DNA of 64,000 bases from Legionella sp. PATHC032 (lineage in GTDB: Bacteria > Pseudomonadota > Gammaproteobacteria > Legionellales > Legionellaceae). The position numbers and the translations under genes are program-made. Where the stretch lies: NCBI RefSeq assembly GCF_026191185.1, contig NZ_JAPHOV010000001.1:1669001-1733000 (forward strand), in the 5' to 3' direction. Every line of letters begins with the position of its first letter. The stretch's first letter is position 1. The notes under the pieces were generated by a model. The model worked only from the letters and a program-made list of their open reading frames with translations, was not told the origin of the DNA and made no database searches. Of the stretch, positions 18,146-26,936 are shown piece by piece.

Positions 18146-21100
18146 CTATTCAAATAATTTCAGTAATATTTCAGCAGGATGAGAAGCATTTAACCCGGTT
18201 AATCGTTTGACTTGTGCTCGACATGAATAGCCATCGACTAAAGTATTTGATAAACCAGTACTCGCTTCAAAATAACTCTTCCACGATAAAGCAAACAAAC
18301 TATGGGAATTGGATTGATGGATTGCCTCATGTCCATAGGCTCCAGCCATACCACAACACCCTGTTTTTTCAGCACTTAGAGCCAAGCCAAAAAATTCAAA
18401 GACTTTTTGCCACTGCATTAAAGCTTCGCTGCAGTTTGCCTGCTCTGTACAATGACTTAACAACAGATACTGATTTGGTGTTTCATCGTTTTTTATTGGT
18501 AACCCCTTGATTTTTTCAGCAGCAAGTATTTCAGAGAGCCATTCTTGAATTAACAGGATTTTACTATTGTAGTTTTCGTGCAAATATTCAGAATATTCAT
18601 ATCGATAGGTTAATACCATGGCAGGATCAAGTCCTACCATGGTCAATCCATGATCTGATATCTTTTGAAGCATTAAAGCATTTTTTCTGGCAATTTTTGT
18701 AAATGACCCAAGCATTCCATTGACATGCAGAGTTTTACCATTTTCAAACCAAGGTAATACATAAACATGGAACCCCAGTTTTTTTATTAACTGACATGTT
18801 TTAATCACAAGTTCAGCCTCATAAAAACTGGTCACCCAGTCTTGTATATAAATTACAGTTTTCTCTGGAGCAGGCAAATTCTTTAAATCCAGCCATGGAA
18901 TATCATTTGCTTTTAAGAGTGATTTAAGATTCGGACTACTAAACAAGGGAAGATCAACCAACCCAGCGTATTTATACAAAAAATATTTCACTAATTTATT
19001 TGAGAAACAGAAATTAGTTAATTTTGGAAACAGGCTTTGAAAATAACCAATGCGTTCGCTGTAAGCAATAAGGTAATCTTTTATTGAGCGAGAATAACGC
19101 GTGTGATAGGTTTGCAAAAACTTTGCTTTAAACGAAGGAACATTGATATTAACCGGGCATTGTGAACGGCATGCTTGACATCCCAGGCATCCTTCTAATG
19201 CGGTATAAACGTCATGGGAAAAATCATATTGACCGTGATTCTTTTTGTAAGTATTTATTTGCTTTTTCAAAGGCCATGATAATTCACGCTCTCCTTTCAA
19301 GACACTTAATTGTCTTAGCCATTCCCTAACCAAACTGGCTCTTCCTTTCGGAGAATGAATTCTATCCCTGGTTATTTTGTAAGAAGGACACATCACATCC
19401 TGAAATTTATAATCAAAACAAGCTCCATTTCCATTACAGTTTAAGGGTAATTGATAAGAGTCTCTGTGCTGGTAATTAATTTGATTATCCACAGACGCTC
19501 TGGTCTTTTCCGAACGGACGCTGGCAAGTGAATCATGGCTACTTAAGGGAATAGCAATTTTCCCAGGATTTAATTGATTGTAAGGATCACAGCTGGATTT
19601 AATTTTCCTGAGTTCATTGTAGAGTTCCTCTCCAAAAAACATAGGCACAAATTCACTTCGAAATCCTTTACCATGTTCGCCCCACAATACACCACCGTAT
19701 TTATGGGCAAGTTGCGCTACTTTTTCTATTATTGCGTAATAGATTTCCCTATCTTTCGCATCCATCAGATTAAATTCAGGGCGAACGTGTAAACAGCCTA
19801 CGTCAATATGACCAAACATCCCGTAACTAATCCCATGAGAATCAAGTAAGGCACGAAATTCCTTGACGTAGTCAGCCAAACGCTCAGGAGGAACCACAGT
19901 ATCTTCAACCCCTGACATGGGTTTCTTAGCACCCTTTACTTTACCTAAAAGTCCTACACTGCGTTTTCTAAGCTCCCAAAGATTGATAATATCCTCATGA
20001 TTAGTGATAAAGTGAAAATCAGTACCTTTTAAATTGTTCTTCAATAATTGCGCATGTTGTGATAGTACTTTTTTATCGTTTGCCACAAACTCAATTAAAT
20101 TGATTGCATCGACTGGGGCGTTGCTTCCAGAGCAAAGAAAGGATTTCAGAGAATGATAAATAATATCTGTCTTGGCCAGGTTTAAAATCGTTCCATCCAT
20201 TGTTTCAATGGCTTCTGGGTCAAATGCCACCAAATGCTTTGCATGTTCAAGAGCATCGCTAAATGAAGGATACAAAACGACAAACAGACATTTGTATTTG
20301 GGTATATTCGTTAATTTTAATTTGATTTTAGTGACATAGGCTAAAGTGCCTTCAGAACCAGCCAGAATGTAATTGGCATTGAATCGCTTTTCATCATCCG
20401 AATAAATTTTCGCCAAATTATAGCCAGTGACAAACCGATGCAATTTAGGTAATTGCCTGTCAATCGCCCCTCGATGTTCCTGGGCAGTCTTATCCAATTG
20501 CTTATAAAACTGCCCTACCTGCCCCGGTAATTTTTTCATATTATCAAGAAGACTGATATCTATCTCTTTACTGGTATGGACTTCTCCTCCAAGATATACT
20601 GCTGTCAACGCAAGTACGTGTTGACTGGTTTTTCCATACAATCTTGAGCCTTTGCCGCTGGCATCTGTATTGACCATACCTCCAATGGTAGCGCGATTAC
20701 TCGGAGATAAAGAGGGCGCAAAAAATTTGTTATAAGGCTTCAGGTATTCATTTAATTGATCAAGAACTACTCCAGGCTGGACCAAAACCCAGTCTTCATC
20801 CGGATTTATCTCCACAATATGATTCATGAAACGAGAACAATCGATGATTATTCCAGCATTTAATGATTGGCCATTAGTCCCGGTGCCGCCCCCCCTGGGT
20901 ATGAAAGTTAAATCACGAAATTGTTCATTGCTGGCTAATTTAAAAATATGAGATACATCATTTTCAGTTTTAGGAAAAATGATGGCTTCAGGAAGAATTT
21001 GATAAATACTATTATCTGTCGATAAAACAATTCGGCTACTTAAAGCTTCATCAATCTCACCATGAAACCCAGGTATTTTTTCAAGTTGCTGCAAGAATAA

Positions 21101-21184
21101 CCTGATTTTTCTGGATGTTGCAGTGGAAGAAGTTAAACGCGGGATCATCATTTTGCCTGGCTTTTCCTCCATTAATCTTCTCAT
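18146..21184 (-). CDS. YdiJ-type FAD-linked oxidase with Fe-S domain (D-2-hydroxyacid dehydrogenase)
   Basis: Large fused oxidoreductase of 1012 residues. The N-terminal half is a GlcD/LDH-D-type FAD-binding domain with PRGGGTGTNGQSL near 95-107; the Fe-S part contains a cysteine group around NGNGACFDYKFQDVMCPS and a CLGCQACRSQCPVN ferredoxin motif near residue 670, and the C-terminus has a CCG domain (CCGMAGAYG) as in GlpC/GlcF subunits. E. coli YdiJ, a D-2-hydroxyglutarate dehydrogenase, has the same length and layout. It probably passes electrons from a D-2-hydroxyacid to the respiratory chain. Several in-frame ATGs lie in the first 13 codons; the start is uncertain. Monocistronic. Confidence 0.88.
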   Translation of the reverse strand: MRRLMEEKPGKMMIPRLTSSTATSRKIRLFLQQLEKIPGFHGEIDEALSSRIVLSTDNSIYQILPEAIIFPKTENDVSHIFKLASNEQFRDLTFIPRGGGTGTNGQSLNAGIIIDCSRFMNHIVEINPDEDWVLVQPGVVLDQLNEYLKPYNKFFAPSLSPSNRATIGGMVNTDASGKGSRLYGKTSQHVLALTAVYLGGEVHTSKEIDISLLDNMKKLPGQVGQFYKQLDKTAQEHRGAIDRQLPKLHRFVTGYNLAKIYSDDEKRFNANYILAGSEGTLAYVTKIKLKLTNIPKYKCLFVVLYPSFSDALEHAKHLVAFDPEAIETMDGTILNLAKTDIIYHSLKSFLCSGSNAPVDAINLIEFVANDKKVLSQHAQLLKNNLKGTDFHFITNHEDIINLWELRKRSVGLLGKVKGAKKPMSGVEDTVVPPERLADYVKEFRALLDSHGISYGMFGHIDVGCLHVRPEFNLMDAKDREIYYAIIEKVAQLAHKYGGVLWGEHGKGFRSEFVPMFFGEELYNELRKIKSSCDPYNQLNPGKIAIPLSSHDSLASVRSEKTRASVDNQINYQHRDSYQLPLNCNGNGACFDYKFQDVMCPSYKITRDRIHSPKGRASLVREWLRQLSVLKGERELSWPLKKQINTYKKNHGQYDFSHDVYTALEGCLGCQACRSQCPVNINVPSFKAKFLQTYHTRYSRSIKDYLIAYSERIGYFQSLFPKLTNFCFSNKLVKYFLYKYAGLVDLPLFSSPNLKSLLKANDIPWLDLKNLPAPEKTVIYIQDWVTSFYEAELVIKTCQLIKKLGFHVYVLPWFENGKTLHVNGMLGSFTKIARKNALMLQKISDHGLTMVGLDPAMVLTYRYEYSEYLHENYNSKILLIQEWLSEILAAEKIKGLPIKNDETPNQYLLLSHCTEQANCSEALMQWQKVFEFFGLALSAEKTGCCGMAGAYGHEAIHQSNSHSLFALSWKSYFEASTGLSNTLVDGYSCRAQVKRLTGLNASHPAEILLKLFE

Positions 21185-21303
21185 TATAGACTACCAGATA
21201 ATTAGGACTAAATCATAAAGACGACGATCATCCAATCAGAAAAAATAGTCTTTTTAGTCTAAATTAAAGAAGTACAGATACCTTTTTAAAGGACTAAAAC
21301 AAT

Positions 21304-21843
21304 ATGAATAAAATAATAGACGAATCTCTGACTGAAGAACAAAAATACATGGTTCAAGTATGGGAAAAGCATACCCATTATGAATTTGATACTAAAAATG
21401 TTGAAGATACTATGCGAACCATGGAAGACAATCCTTATGTCAATAACATACCGACCATGGCAGGAGGATTTGGAAAACAAGAAGTCAAACAGTTTTACAG
21501 CCAATTATTTATACCCCAAAAACCTGATGATACTGAGGTTGAACTGATCTCCAGAACAGTAGGTTCTTATCAAATTGTAGATGAGCTCATTTTTAAATTT
21601 ACCCATAACATCAGGATGGACTGGATATTAAATGGAGTTGAGCCTACTGGAAAACGAGTAGAAATCCCTCTAGTTGCAATTGTCAGATTTCATAACAGAA
21701 AAATCTTGAGTGAACATATTTATTGGGATCAGGCATCCGTTCTTGTACAAATCGGTTTACTCAATTCAGATAAACTACCTGTTCATGGAATAGAAACTAC
21801 CTATAAGATAAGGGAACTGAAATCACACAGTCTCATTAAGTAA
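21304..21843 (+). CDS. NTF2/SnoaL-like protein
   Basis: Protein of 179 residues resembling the cystatin-like NTF2/SnoaL superfamily, which includes polyketide cyclases and binding proteins. Visible support is weak sequence similarity: an N-terminal helix region with YEFDTKNVEDTMRTM, a QFYSQLF helix, and a strand pattern ending in VRFHNRKILSEHIYWDQASVL, which is characteristic of SnoaL-like proteins. AAGGA lies about ten bases before the ATG. It is followed 53 bp later by a GNAT gene on the same strand. Substrate unknown. Confidence 0.75.
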   Translation: MNKIIDESLTEEQKYMVQVWEKHTHYEFDTKNVEDTMRTMEDNPYVNNIPTMAGGFGKQEVKQFYSQLFIPQKPDDTEVELISRTVGSYQIVDELIFKFTHNIRMDWILNGVEPTGKRVEIPLVAIVRFHNRKILSEHIYWDQASVLVQIGLLNSDKLPVHGIETTYKIRELKSHSLIK

Positions 21844-21896
21844 GAAAAAAGCCCTTACTTCTGACTATAATTATTTTAAAGAATATAGGGATCATT

Positions 21897-22745
21897 ATGA
21901 TAAAAGATTATCTTATAGAAACCATGAATCAGGATGAAGTGAATCTGGCTATCACCTGGGCTGCCCGAGAAGGATGGAATCCAGGAATTCATGATGCGGT
22001 ATGCTTTTATCAAACTGATCCTCATGGTTTTTTTGCAGGTAAACTGAATGGAAAAACGATAGCCATTGGTTCTGCTGTTATCTATGATGAATTTTTTGCT
22101 TTTTGCGGTTTCTATATTGTTGATAAACCGTATAGGAATCAAGATTATGGCTTGGAATTAACTAAAGCCAGATTAGCCTATATTGGAAACAGGAATGCAG
22201 GCATTGATGGTGTCATAAACATGCTGGACAAATATGCTCGCATTGGTTATCAATTAGCACATAATAACGCCAGATATTGTCTTAATAAGATAATAAAACC
22301 AGTATCATCTGATCCTCATATTGTTCCATTGAATCAAATTGACTTTTCGCAGTTATCACTCTATGACCGCTTACACTTTCCAGCACCTCGTCCGCAATTT
22401 TTAAAATGTTGGATAAATCAGCCGGAAAGCTTGGCTCTGGCTTATTTGATTAATAGCCAAATTAAGGGTTATGGTGTTATCAGGACCTGTCAAAAAGGAT
22501 TTAAAATTGGACCATTATTTGCGGATAATCCCGAAATTGCGCGTTATCTTTTCACTAATTTAGTCCAATATGCTAAGGGACAAGTGGTATACCTGGATAT
22601 TCCAGAGAATAATCCTTTAGCAATTGAACTGGTCCGTCAATATCAAATGGAAAAGGTGTTCGCTACAGCACGTATGTATTTAAAAGGAGAGCCTCTGCTG
22701 AAAAAAGAAAATATTTATGGAATCACCACTTTTGAATTAGGATAA
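21897..22745 (+). CDS. GNAT-family N-acetyltransferase
   Basis: Acetyltransferase of 282 residues. The first about 130 residues form a GNAT domain (AAREGWNPGIHDAV, then FYIVDKPYRNQDYGLELTKA, where the acetyl-CoA loop Q/R-x-x-G/A is degenerate: RNQDYG). The C-terminal half resembles the second GNAT-like domain of YitH/DUF1248-type proteins. Acceptor is unknown; small amines or peptides are typical. The gene lies four bases before a polysaccharide-deacetylase-like gene, so the two are probably cotranscribed. Confidence 0.82.
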   Translation: MIKDYLIETMNQDEVNLAITWAAREGWNPGIHDAVCFYQTDPHGFFAGKLNGKTIAIGSAVIYDEFFAFCGFYIVDKPYRNQDYGLELTKARLAYIGNRNAGIDGVINMLDKYARIGYQLAHNNARYCLNKIIKPVSSDPHIVPLNQIDFSQLSLYDRLHFPAPRPQFLKCWINQPESLALAYLINSQIKGYGVIRTCQKGFKIGPLFADNPEIARYLFTNLVQYAKGQVVYLDIPENNPLAIELVRQYQMEKVFATARMYLKGEPLLKKENIYGITTFELG

Positions 22746-22749
22746 CCCC

Positions 22750-23622
22750 ATGACCCGAGATCTCACTGGATATGGGCCAGAACAAATTAATTTAACCTGG
22801 CCAAATAAGGCTAAAATCGCGATTAATTTTGTTATTAATTACGAAGAAGGAGCAGAGTTAACTCCACTGAATGGGGACACAAAGGCCGAATTTTATGGGA
22901 GTGATTTTCCCTTCAGTCCTAAAGGGAATGCAGAAAGGAATTATAGTATCGAATCTTTTTATGAATACGGAAGTCGAGTTGGAATTTGGCGTTTAATCCG
23001 TCTTTTTGATAAACATTCCATCCCGGTGACTTTTTTCATAACAGGTTATGCCTTAATATTAAATCCTGAATTCTCCAGCTATCTTGCAAGTCATAATCAT
23101 GAGGTTGCTGGGCATGGATGGCGATGGATAGATTATTCGAAAGAAAGTAAGGCAACGGAAAAAAAACACATCTCTCGCTGTATTGATGCCTTGCAGGAAC
23201 TCACTGGACAAAGACCATTGGGCTGGTACACTGGACGAAGAAGCCCATTTACCCGCGATCTGCTAATTCAAATTGGTGGCTTCGTTTATGATTCAGATAG
23301 TTATGCCGATGAACTCCCCTATTTCATTAACAAGCATCTTGTAATTCCTTATTCATTAGACTGTAATGATTTTCGTTTCACAATTTCTCCCGGGTTTGTC
23401 ACGGCGCAGGATTTCTATCAACGCCTGAAAAACACTTTTGATTATCTTTACCAAGAAAATCGACTGTCTATCATGACTATTGGTCTGCACCCACGATTAA
23501 GCGGCAAACCAGATCGTTGTCATGCTCTTAATGAGTTTCTAATCTATATTTTACAGTTTCAAAATATATGGATAACAAAGAGAATAGATATTGCTCTGTA
23601 TTGGTTAACCAAACACACCTAG
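22750..23622 (+). CDS. Polysaccharide deacetylase-fold protein, PuuE allantoinase-like
   Basis: NodB-fold carbohydrate esterase family 4 protein of 290 residues. NYEEGAE near 29, TFFITGYAL near 95, EVAGHGW near 117 and the late GLHPRLSGKP motif resemble the PuuE allantoinase branch more than chitin deacetylases. PuuE opens the allantoin ring; no other purine-degradation gene is present in the window, so the substrate is uncertain. AGGA sits seven bases before the ATG. Position four bases behind the GNAT gene suggests a two-gene operon. Confidence 0.85.
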   Translation: MTRDLTGYGPEQINLTWPNKAKIAINFVINYEEGAELTPLNGDTKAEFYGSDFPFSPKGNAERNYSIESFYEYGSRVGIWRLIRLFDKHSIPVTFFITGYALILNPEFSSYLASHNHEVAGHGWRWIDYSKESKATEKKHISRCIDALQELTGQRPLGWYTGRRSPFTRDLLIQIGGFVYDSDSYADELPYFINKHLVIPYSLDCNDFRFTISPGFVTAQDFYQRLKNTFDYLYQENRLSIMTIGLHPRLSGKPDRCHALNEFLIYILQFQNIWITKRIDIALYWLTKHT

Positions 23623-23740
23623 ATTTAAAAGTACTGATTCTCCGATTTTATTAATTTCTGTACTGTTTCCTCAAAAGAGCTTAAAATCCATATCCCAGGA
23701 TTTTTATAATTCCCCCTATTATAAATTACAGATCACTGAT

Positions 23741-24955
23741 ATGAATCACTTGCTGGATTTATCCATTCTTAAAAAAAACCGCGACTTTACCTTGCTTTAT
23801 TTGGGTCAATTTATTTCATTCATAGGCACAATGATTACCAGTGTAGCCTTGCCCTATCAAATTTATCATTTGACTGAATCAACAATGATGGTGGGATTAC
23901 TCAGCTTGGTACAACTGCTGCCTCTTCTGATTACCGCTTTGCTTGGCGGGGTTTTTGCTGATCGATATAATCGACGCGGATTACTAATCATTAGTGAATT
24001 ATTACTTGCTGTTGGTTGTCTTTTTCTGGCATTCAACTCCAAATTGGCTAATCCAAGTGTGAGCTTAATCTTTATAATAGCATCACTAATGTCTGCAATT
24101 ACTGGTTTGCATAGACCGGCTTTTGACAGCGTTATACAACAAATCGTGAAACCTGAGGATTACAAGAAAGTAGGCGCGCTTGGTAGTTTCAAGTTCAGTT
24201 TTTGTATGATTATTGGACCAGCCGCTGCCGGTCTGATTATTGCGCAATATGGTATTGTAATAACCTATATCATTGATTTATTAACTTTTATCATTTCACT
24301 ACTCAATCTGAGTCTGATGCACACCATACCCAAGCCTAGAGTCAAAGAACACCCGTCCATTATAGTTTCTTTGAAAGAGGGTATAGGCTTTGCTTTTAAC
24401 AGACAAGAACTGATGGGTAGTTATTTCGTTGATTTCTTTGCGATGGTTTTTGCTATGCCAAACGCATTGTTGCCTGCTATCTCACAACAATTTGGAGGGG
24501 CTAAAACACTAGGTCTGCTTTATGCAGCACCAGCTATAGGGTCGCTGATTATTTCTTTTGTTAGTGGCTGGACCGCAAAAATTACTCATGATGGAAAAGC
24601 CATTGCTATTGCTGCCGCTTTATGGGGAGCGGCCATTATCGGATTTGGACTCACCACTTCTTTGTGGCTGTCTCTCTTTTTTCTTGCTCTTGCGGGAGCA
24701 TTTGATGCCATTAGCGGTATTTTCAGAAGCAGCTTATGGAATCATACTATTCCTCAAGAATTGAGAGGTCGCCTGTCTGGAATTGAAATGATTAGTTATT
24801 TAAGTGGCCCAAGATTGGGTGATACCCGAGCAGGCTTTGCTGCAGCAGTTTTGGGGATACCTGCTGCATTAATATCTGGTGGTATTTTATGTATTATAGG
24901 AGTAAGTATCTGCTGCTATACTATGCCTAAGTTTTGGAATTATCAGTCAAAGTAA
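23741..24955 (+). CDS. MFS transporter, EntS-type exporter
   Basis: Inner-membrane permease of 404 residues with about twelve membrane segments. DRYNRRG between segments 2 and 3 is the MFS A-motif, and the general sequence (LYLGQFISFIGTMITSVALPYQIY at the start, ISGIFRSSLWNHTIPQELRGRLSGIE later) is that of the EntS/multidrug-exporter group. The native substrate is unknown; a siderophore or drug is typical. There is no clear Shine-Dalgarno sequence upstream of the ATG. About 120 bp separates it from the deacetylase gene. Confidence 0.88.
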   Translation: MNHLLDLSILKKNRDFTLLYLGQFISFIGTMITSVALPYQIYHLTESTMMVGLLSLVQLLPLLITALLGGVFADRYNRRGLLIISELLLAVGCLFLAFNSKLANPSVSLIFIIASLMSAITGLHRPAFDSVIQQIVKPEDYKKVGALGSFKFSFCMIIGPAAAGLIIAQYGIVITYIIDLLTFIISLLNLSLMHTIPKPRVKEHPSIIVSLKEGIGFAFNRQELMGSYFVDFFAMVFAMPNALLPAISQQFGGAKTLGLLYAAPAIGSLIISFVSGWTAKITHDGKAIAIAAALWGAAIIGFGLTTSLWLSLFFLALAGAFDAISGIFRSSLWNHTIPQELRGRLSGIEMISYLSGPRLGDTRAGFAAAVLGIPAALISGGILCIIGVSICCYTMPKFWNYQSK

Positions 24956-24967
24956 TGTATCCCATTC

Positions 24968-26227
24968 CTAATCCCCAATAATAGAGGCTTTTTTATGTTG
25001 TTGCTTGGTAGTCTCATCCAAACTGGCCGCTTCCGTTAATGCGGCTACATTTTCCTTGGTAAAAAATCCATCAAAATTGTGACATCTCTCAACGTATTCC
25101 GTGATTAATATGGAATAAACAGAATGCTTGGAGAAAATTTGCTTTAAATCAGGTGAATCCTCGCAAGCGCCAAATACTTTGGCTAAAAATTCAATATTTA
25201 ATTGATCTCGGAGAGTTTCAACAACAAAATCAATGTTCTTTTTACCAGAAGAGTGATCACCGTCTTTTACTTCATAAGCGATGTGGTGCATTCTTCTACC
25301 GTAATTACGCACAAAGGTTTCTGTGGGCATAGGGAGATTTTCAAAGGAATTCACCATAAACGGGGTGTTATTAGCAGTAAACACTTTTGCCGGCGACTTG
25401 ATGTCATGTCCATGTGGATTTCTATTTACATTCGTAGAAGAGTTCATATCATAGATATTATAGGCACCCCAAAAATAATATTTGGATAAGCATAAAAACT
25501 CTAAAATAGCATCCTCACGCTCACCAGCCAGGATTCGAGTAGCCATGTGGTCAATGCCTTTAATCAAATCCTTGATCCCATTATCACGGCTTTCCTGATC
25601 TTTTGCATCCAGCATTGCTTCTTGTTCTTTGGTTAAATAAAACCGTTGGCCCAATTCCAGGCAGTCAAAATCATAAATAGTATCATCAGTATACCCTACA
25701 CAGTTGTAGGTGAAATCCGATAACCTGGTAAAATGAATGTGTTTATTGCAATAGAATTTGTTCTCAGTCATATCCGGATTATGAAAATTAAAATCATGGG
25801 AAACTAATAGATTACGCGTCTCATCCTTATCCTTGCATTTATAAATCTCGCCCACATACCGAGCATTGAATTTAGCTCTTGAATTGGGATACATTTTATT
25901 TAATCTTGTGATATCGTCTTTAAAATTAGGATCCAGAGGCTCAAGCACCAGAAAAGCGGGTGAATTTTTGGTATTGAGCAAACAATAAATTTTATGCGTG
26001 TCGCTAATATAACTTCGAGAATATCGATAAGGTGTCATTGAATACAATTCTTTAATATATGGAATAGCATCCCCAGTTTGCACTTGAACAACGACCCCAC
26101 ACATATCGCCATATAAATCCTCAAGTCCGGATGACAAACGTCTTTCATAAATCTTTGTTTTATATTCATTAAAATAATCTGAATTGACTTTATCCCCTTT
26201 GGGATGGTATTCAATTGGATTAATCAT
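24968..26227 (-). CDS. Putative Dot/Icm effector, no recognised domain
   Basis: Protein of about 419 residues, soluble, rich in Asp, Lys and Tyr, without signal peptide or membrane segment. I recognise no catalytic motif. From the gene order it corresponds to the Philadelphia gene I remember as lpg1639, reported as a Dot/Icm substrate; the C-terminal 25 residues contain an acidic/Thr patch (SLDETT) of the kind common in effector secretion signals. GGGGAG lies six bases before the second of two consecutive ATGs, so 26227 is chosen over 26230. Convergent with the MFS gene and monocistronic. Confidence 0.65.
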   Translation of the reverse strand: MINPIEYHPKGDKVNSDYFNEYKTKIYERRLSSGLEDLYGDMCGVVVQVQTGDAIPYIKELYSMTPYRYSRSYISDTHKIYCLLNTKNSPAFLVLEPLDPNFKDDITRLNKMYPNSRAKFNARYVGEIYKCKDKDETRNLLVSHDFNFHNPDMTENKFYCNKHIHFTRLSDFTYNCVGYTDDTIYDFDCLELGQRFYLTKEQEAMLDAKDQESRDNGIKDLIKGIDHMATRILAGEREDAILEFLCLSKYYFWGAYNIYDMNSSTNVNRNPHGHDIKSPAKVFTANNTPFMVNSFENLPMPTETFVRNYGRRMHHIAYEVKDGDHSSGKKNIDFVVETLRDQLNIEFLAKVFGACEDSPDLKQIFSKHSVYSILITEYVERCHNFDGFFTKENVAALTEAASLDETTKQQHKKASIIGD

Positions 26228-26361
26228 CATGCTCTCCCCAAATTGCTTCCCAATACATAATATTTTAAGTATATACCTAGCAATGAATTTTTATTTAAAT
26301 TAATAATTTCATAACAAAAAGCGGGTATAATGATTAGTTTTGACTCCTTGCCTATTTTCTA

Positions 26362-26919
26362 ATGGAAGCTTTAATTGTATCAGTTGGTGTTATTACTCTT
26401 GCAGAAATTGGCGATAAAACACAATTACTCGCATTTCTTCTGGCAGCACAGTTTAAAAAGCCATTGCCAATTATTCTGGGGATATTGGCTGCTACTTTGA
26501 TAAATCATTCTTTAGCTGGACTGATCGGGATCTGGATTACCACTTTATTAAAACCGAATGTATTGCGTTGGATACTTGGCATATCGTTTATCCTTATGGC
26601 CATATGGACTCTGATACCAGATGAAATTGAACAAGATGAGAAAAAAATATCCAAATACCTTGGTGTTTTCGGAGCAACATTTATCACTTTCTTCTTATCA
26701 GAAACTGGAGATAAAACGCAAATTGCAACCATTGCTTTGACGGCGCATTATGGCTCTCCAATCCTGGTCATAACAGGCTCAACTCTTGGGATGTTGCTCG
26801 CTGATTTACCAGCTGTTTATTTTGGAAATTTATTTTCCCATAAAATTCCTATGAAAGTAATTCATGCTGTAGCCGCATGCGCTTTTTTAATTATTGGACT
26901 TATTACTATCTTGTTTTGA
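26362..26919 (+). CDS. GDT1/UPF0016 family cation transporter (MneA-like)
   Basis: Inner-membrane protein of 185 residues with six hydrophobic segments in two homologous halves. Each half has the family motif E-x-G-D-K-(T): EIGDKTQLLAF near 16-26 and ETGDKTQIATIAL near 115-127. Bacterial members (MneA of Vibrio) export Mn2+, and eukaryotic members (TMEM165/GDT1) move Ca2+/Mn2+ and H+. Manganese export is the likely function. No riboswitch-like structure was seen in the 130-bp upstream gap. No Shine-Dalgarno sequence is apparent. Confidence 0.9.
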   Translation: MEALIVSVGVITLAEIGDKTQLLAFLLAAQFKKPLPIILGILAATLINHSLAGLIGIWITTLLKPNVLRWILGISFILMAIWTLIPDEIEQDEKKISKYLGVFGATFITFFLSETGDKTQIATIALTAHYGSPILVITGSTLGMLLADLPAVYFGNLFSHKIPMKVIHAVAACAFLIIGLITILF

Positions 26920-26936
26920 CAGACAAAGCAGGATTT

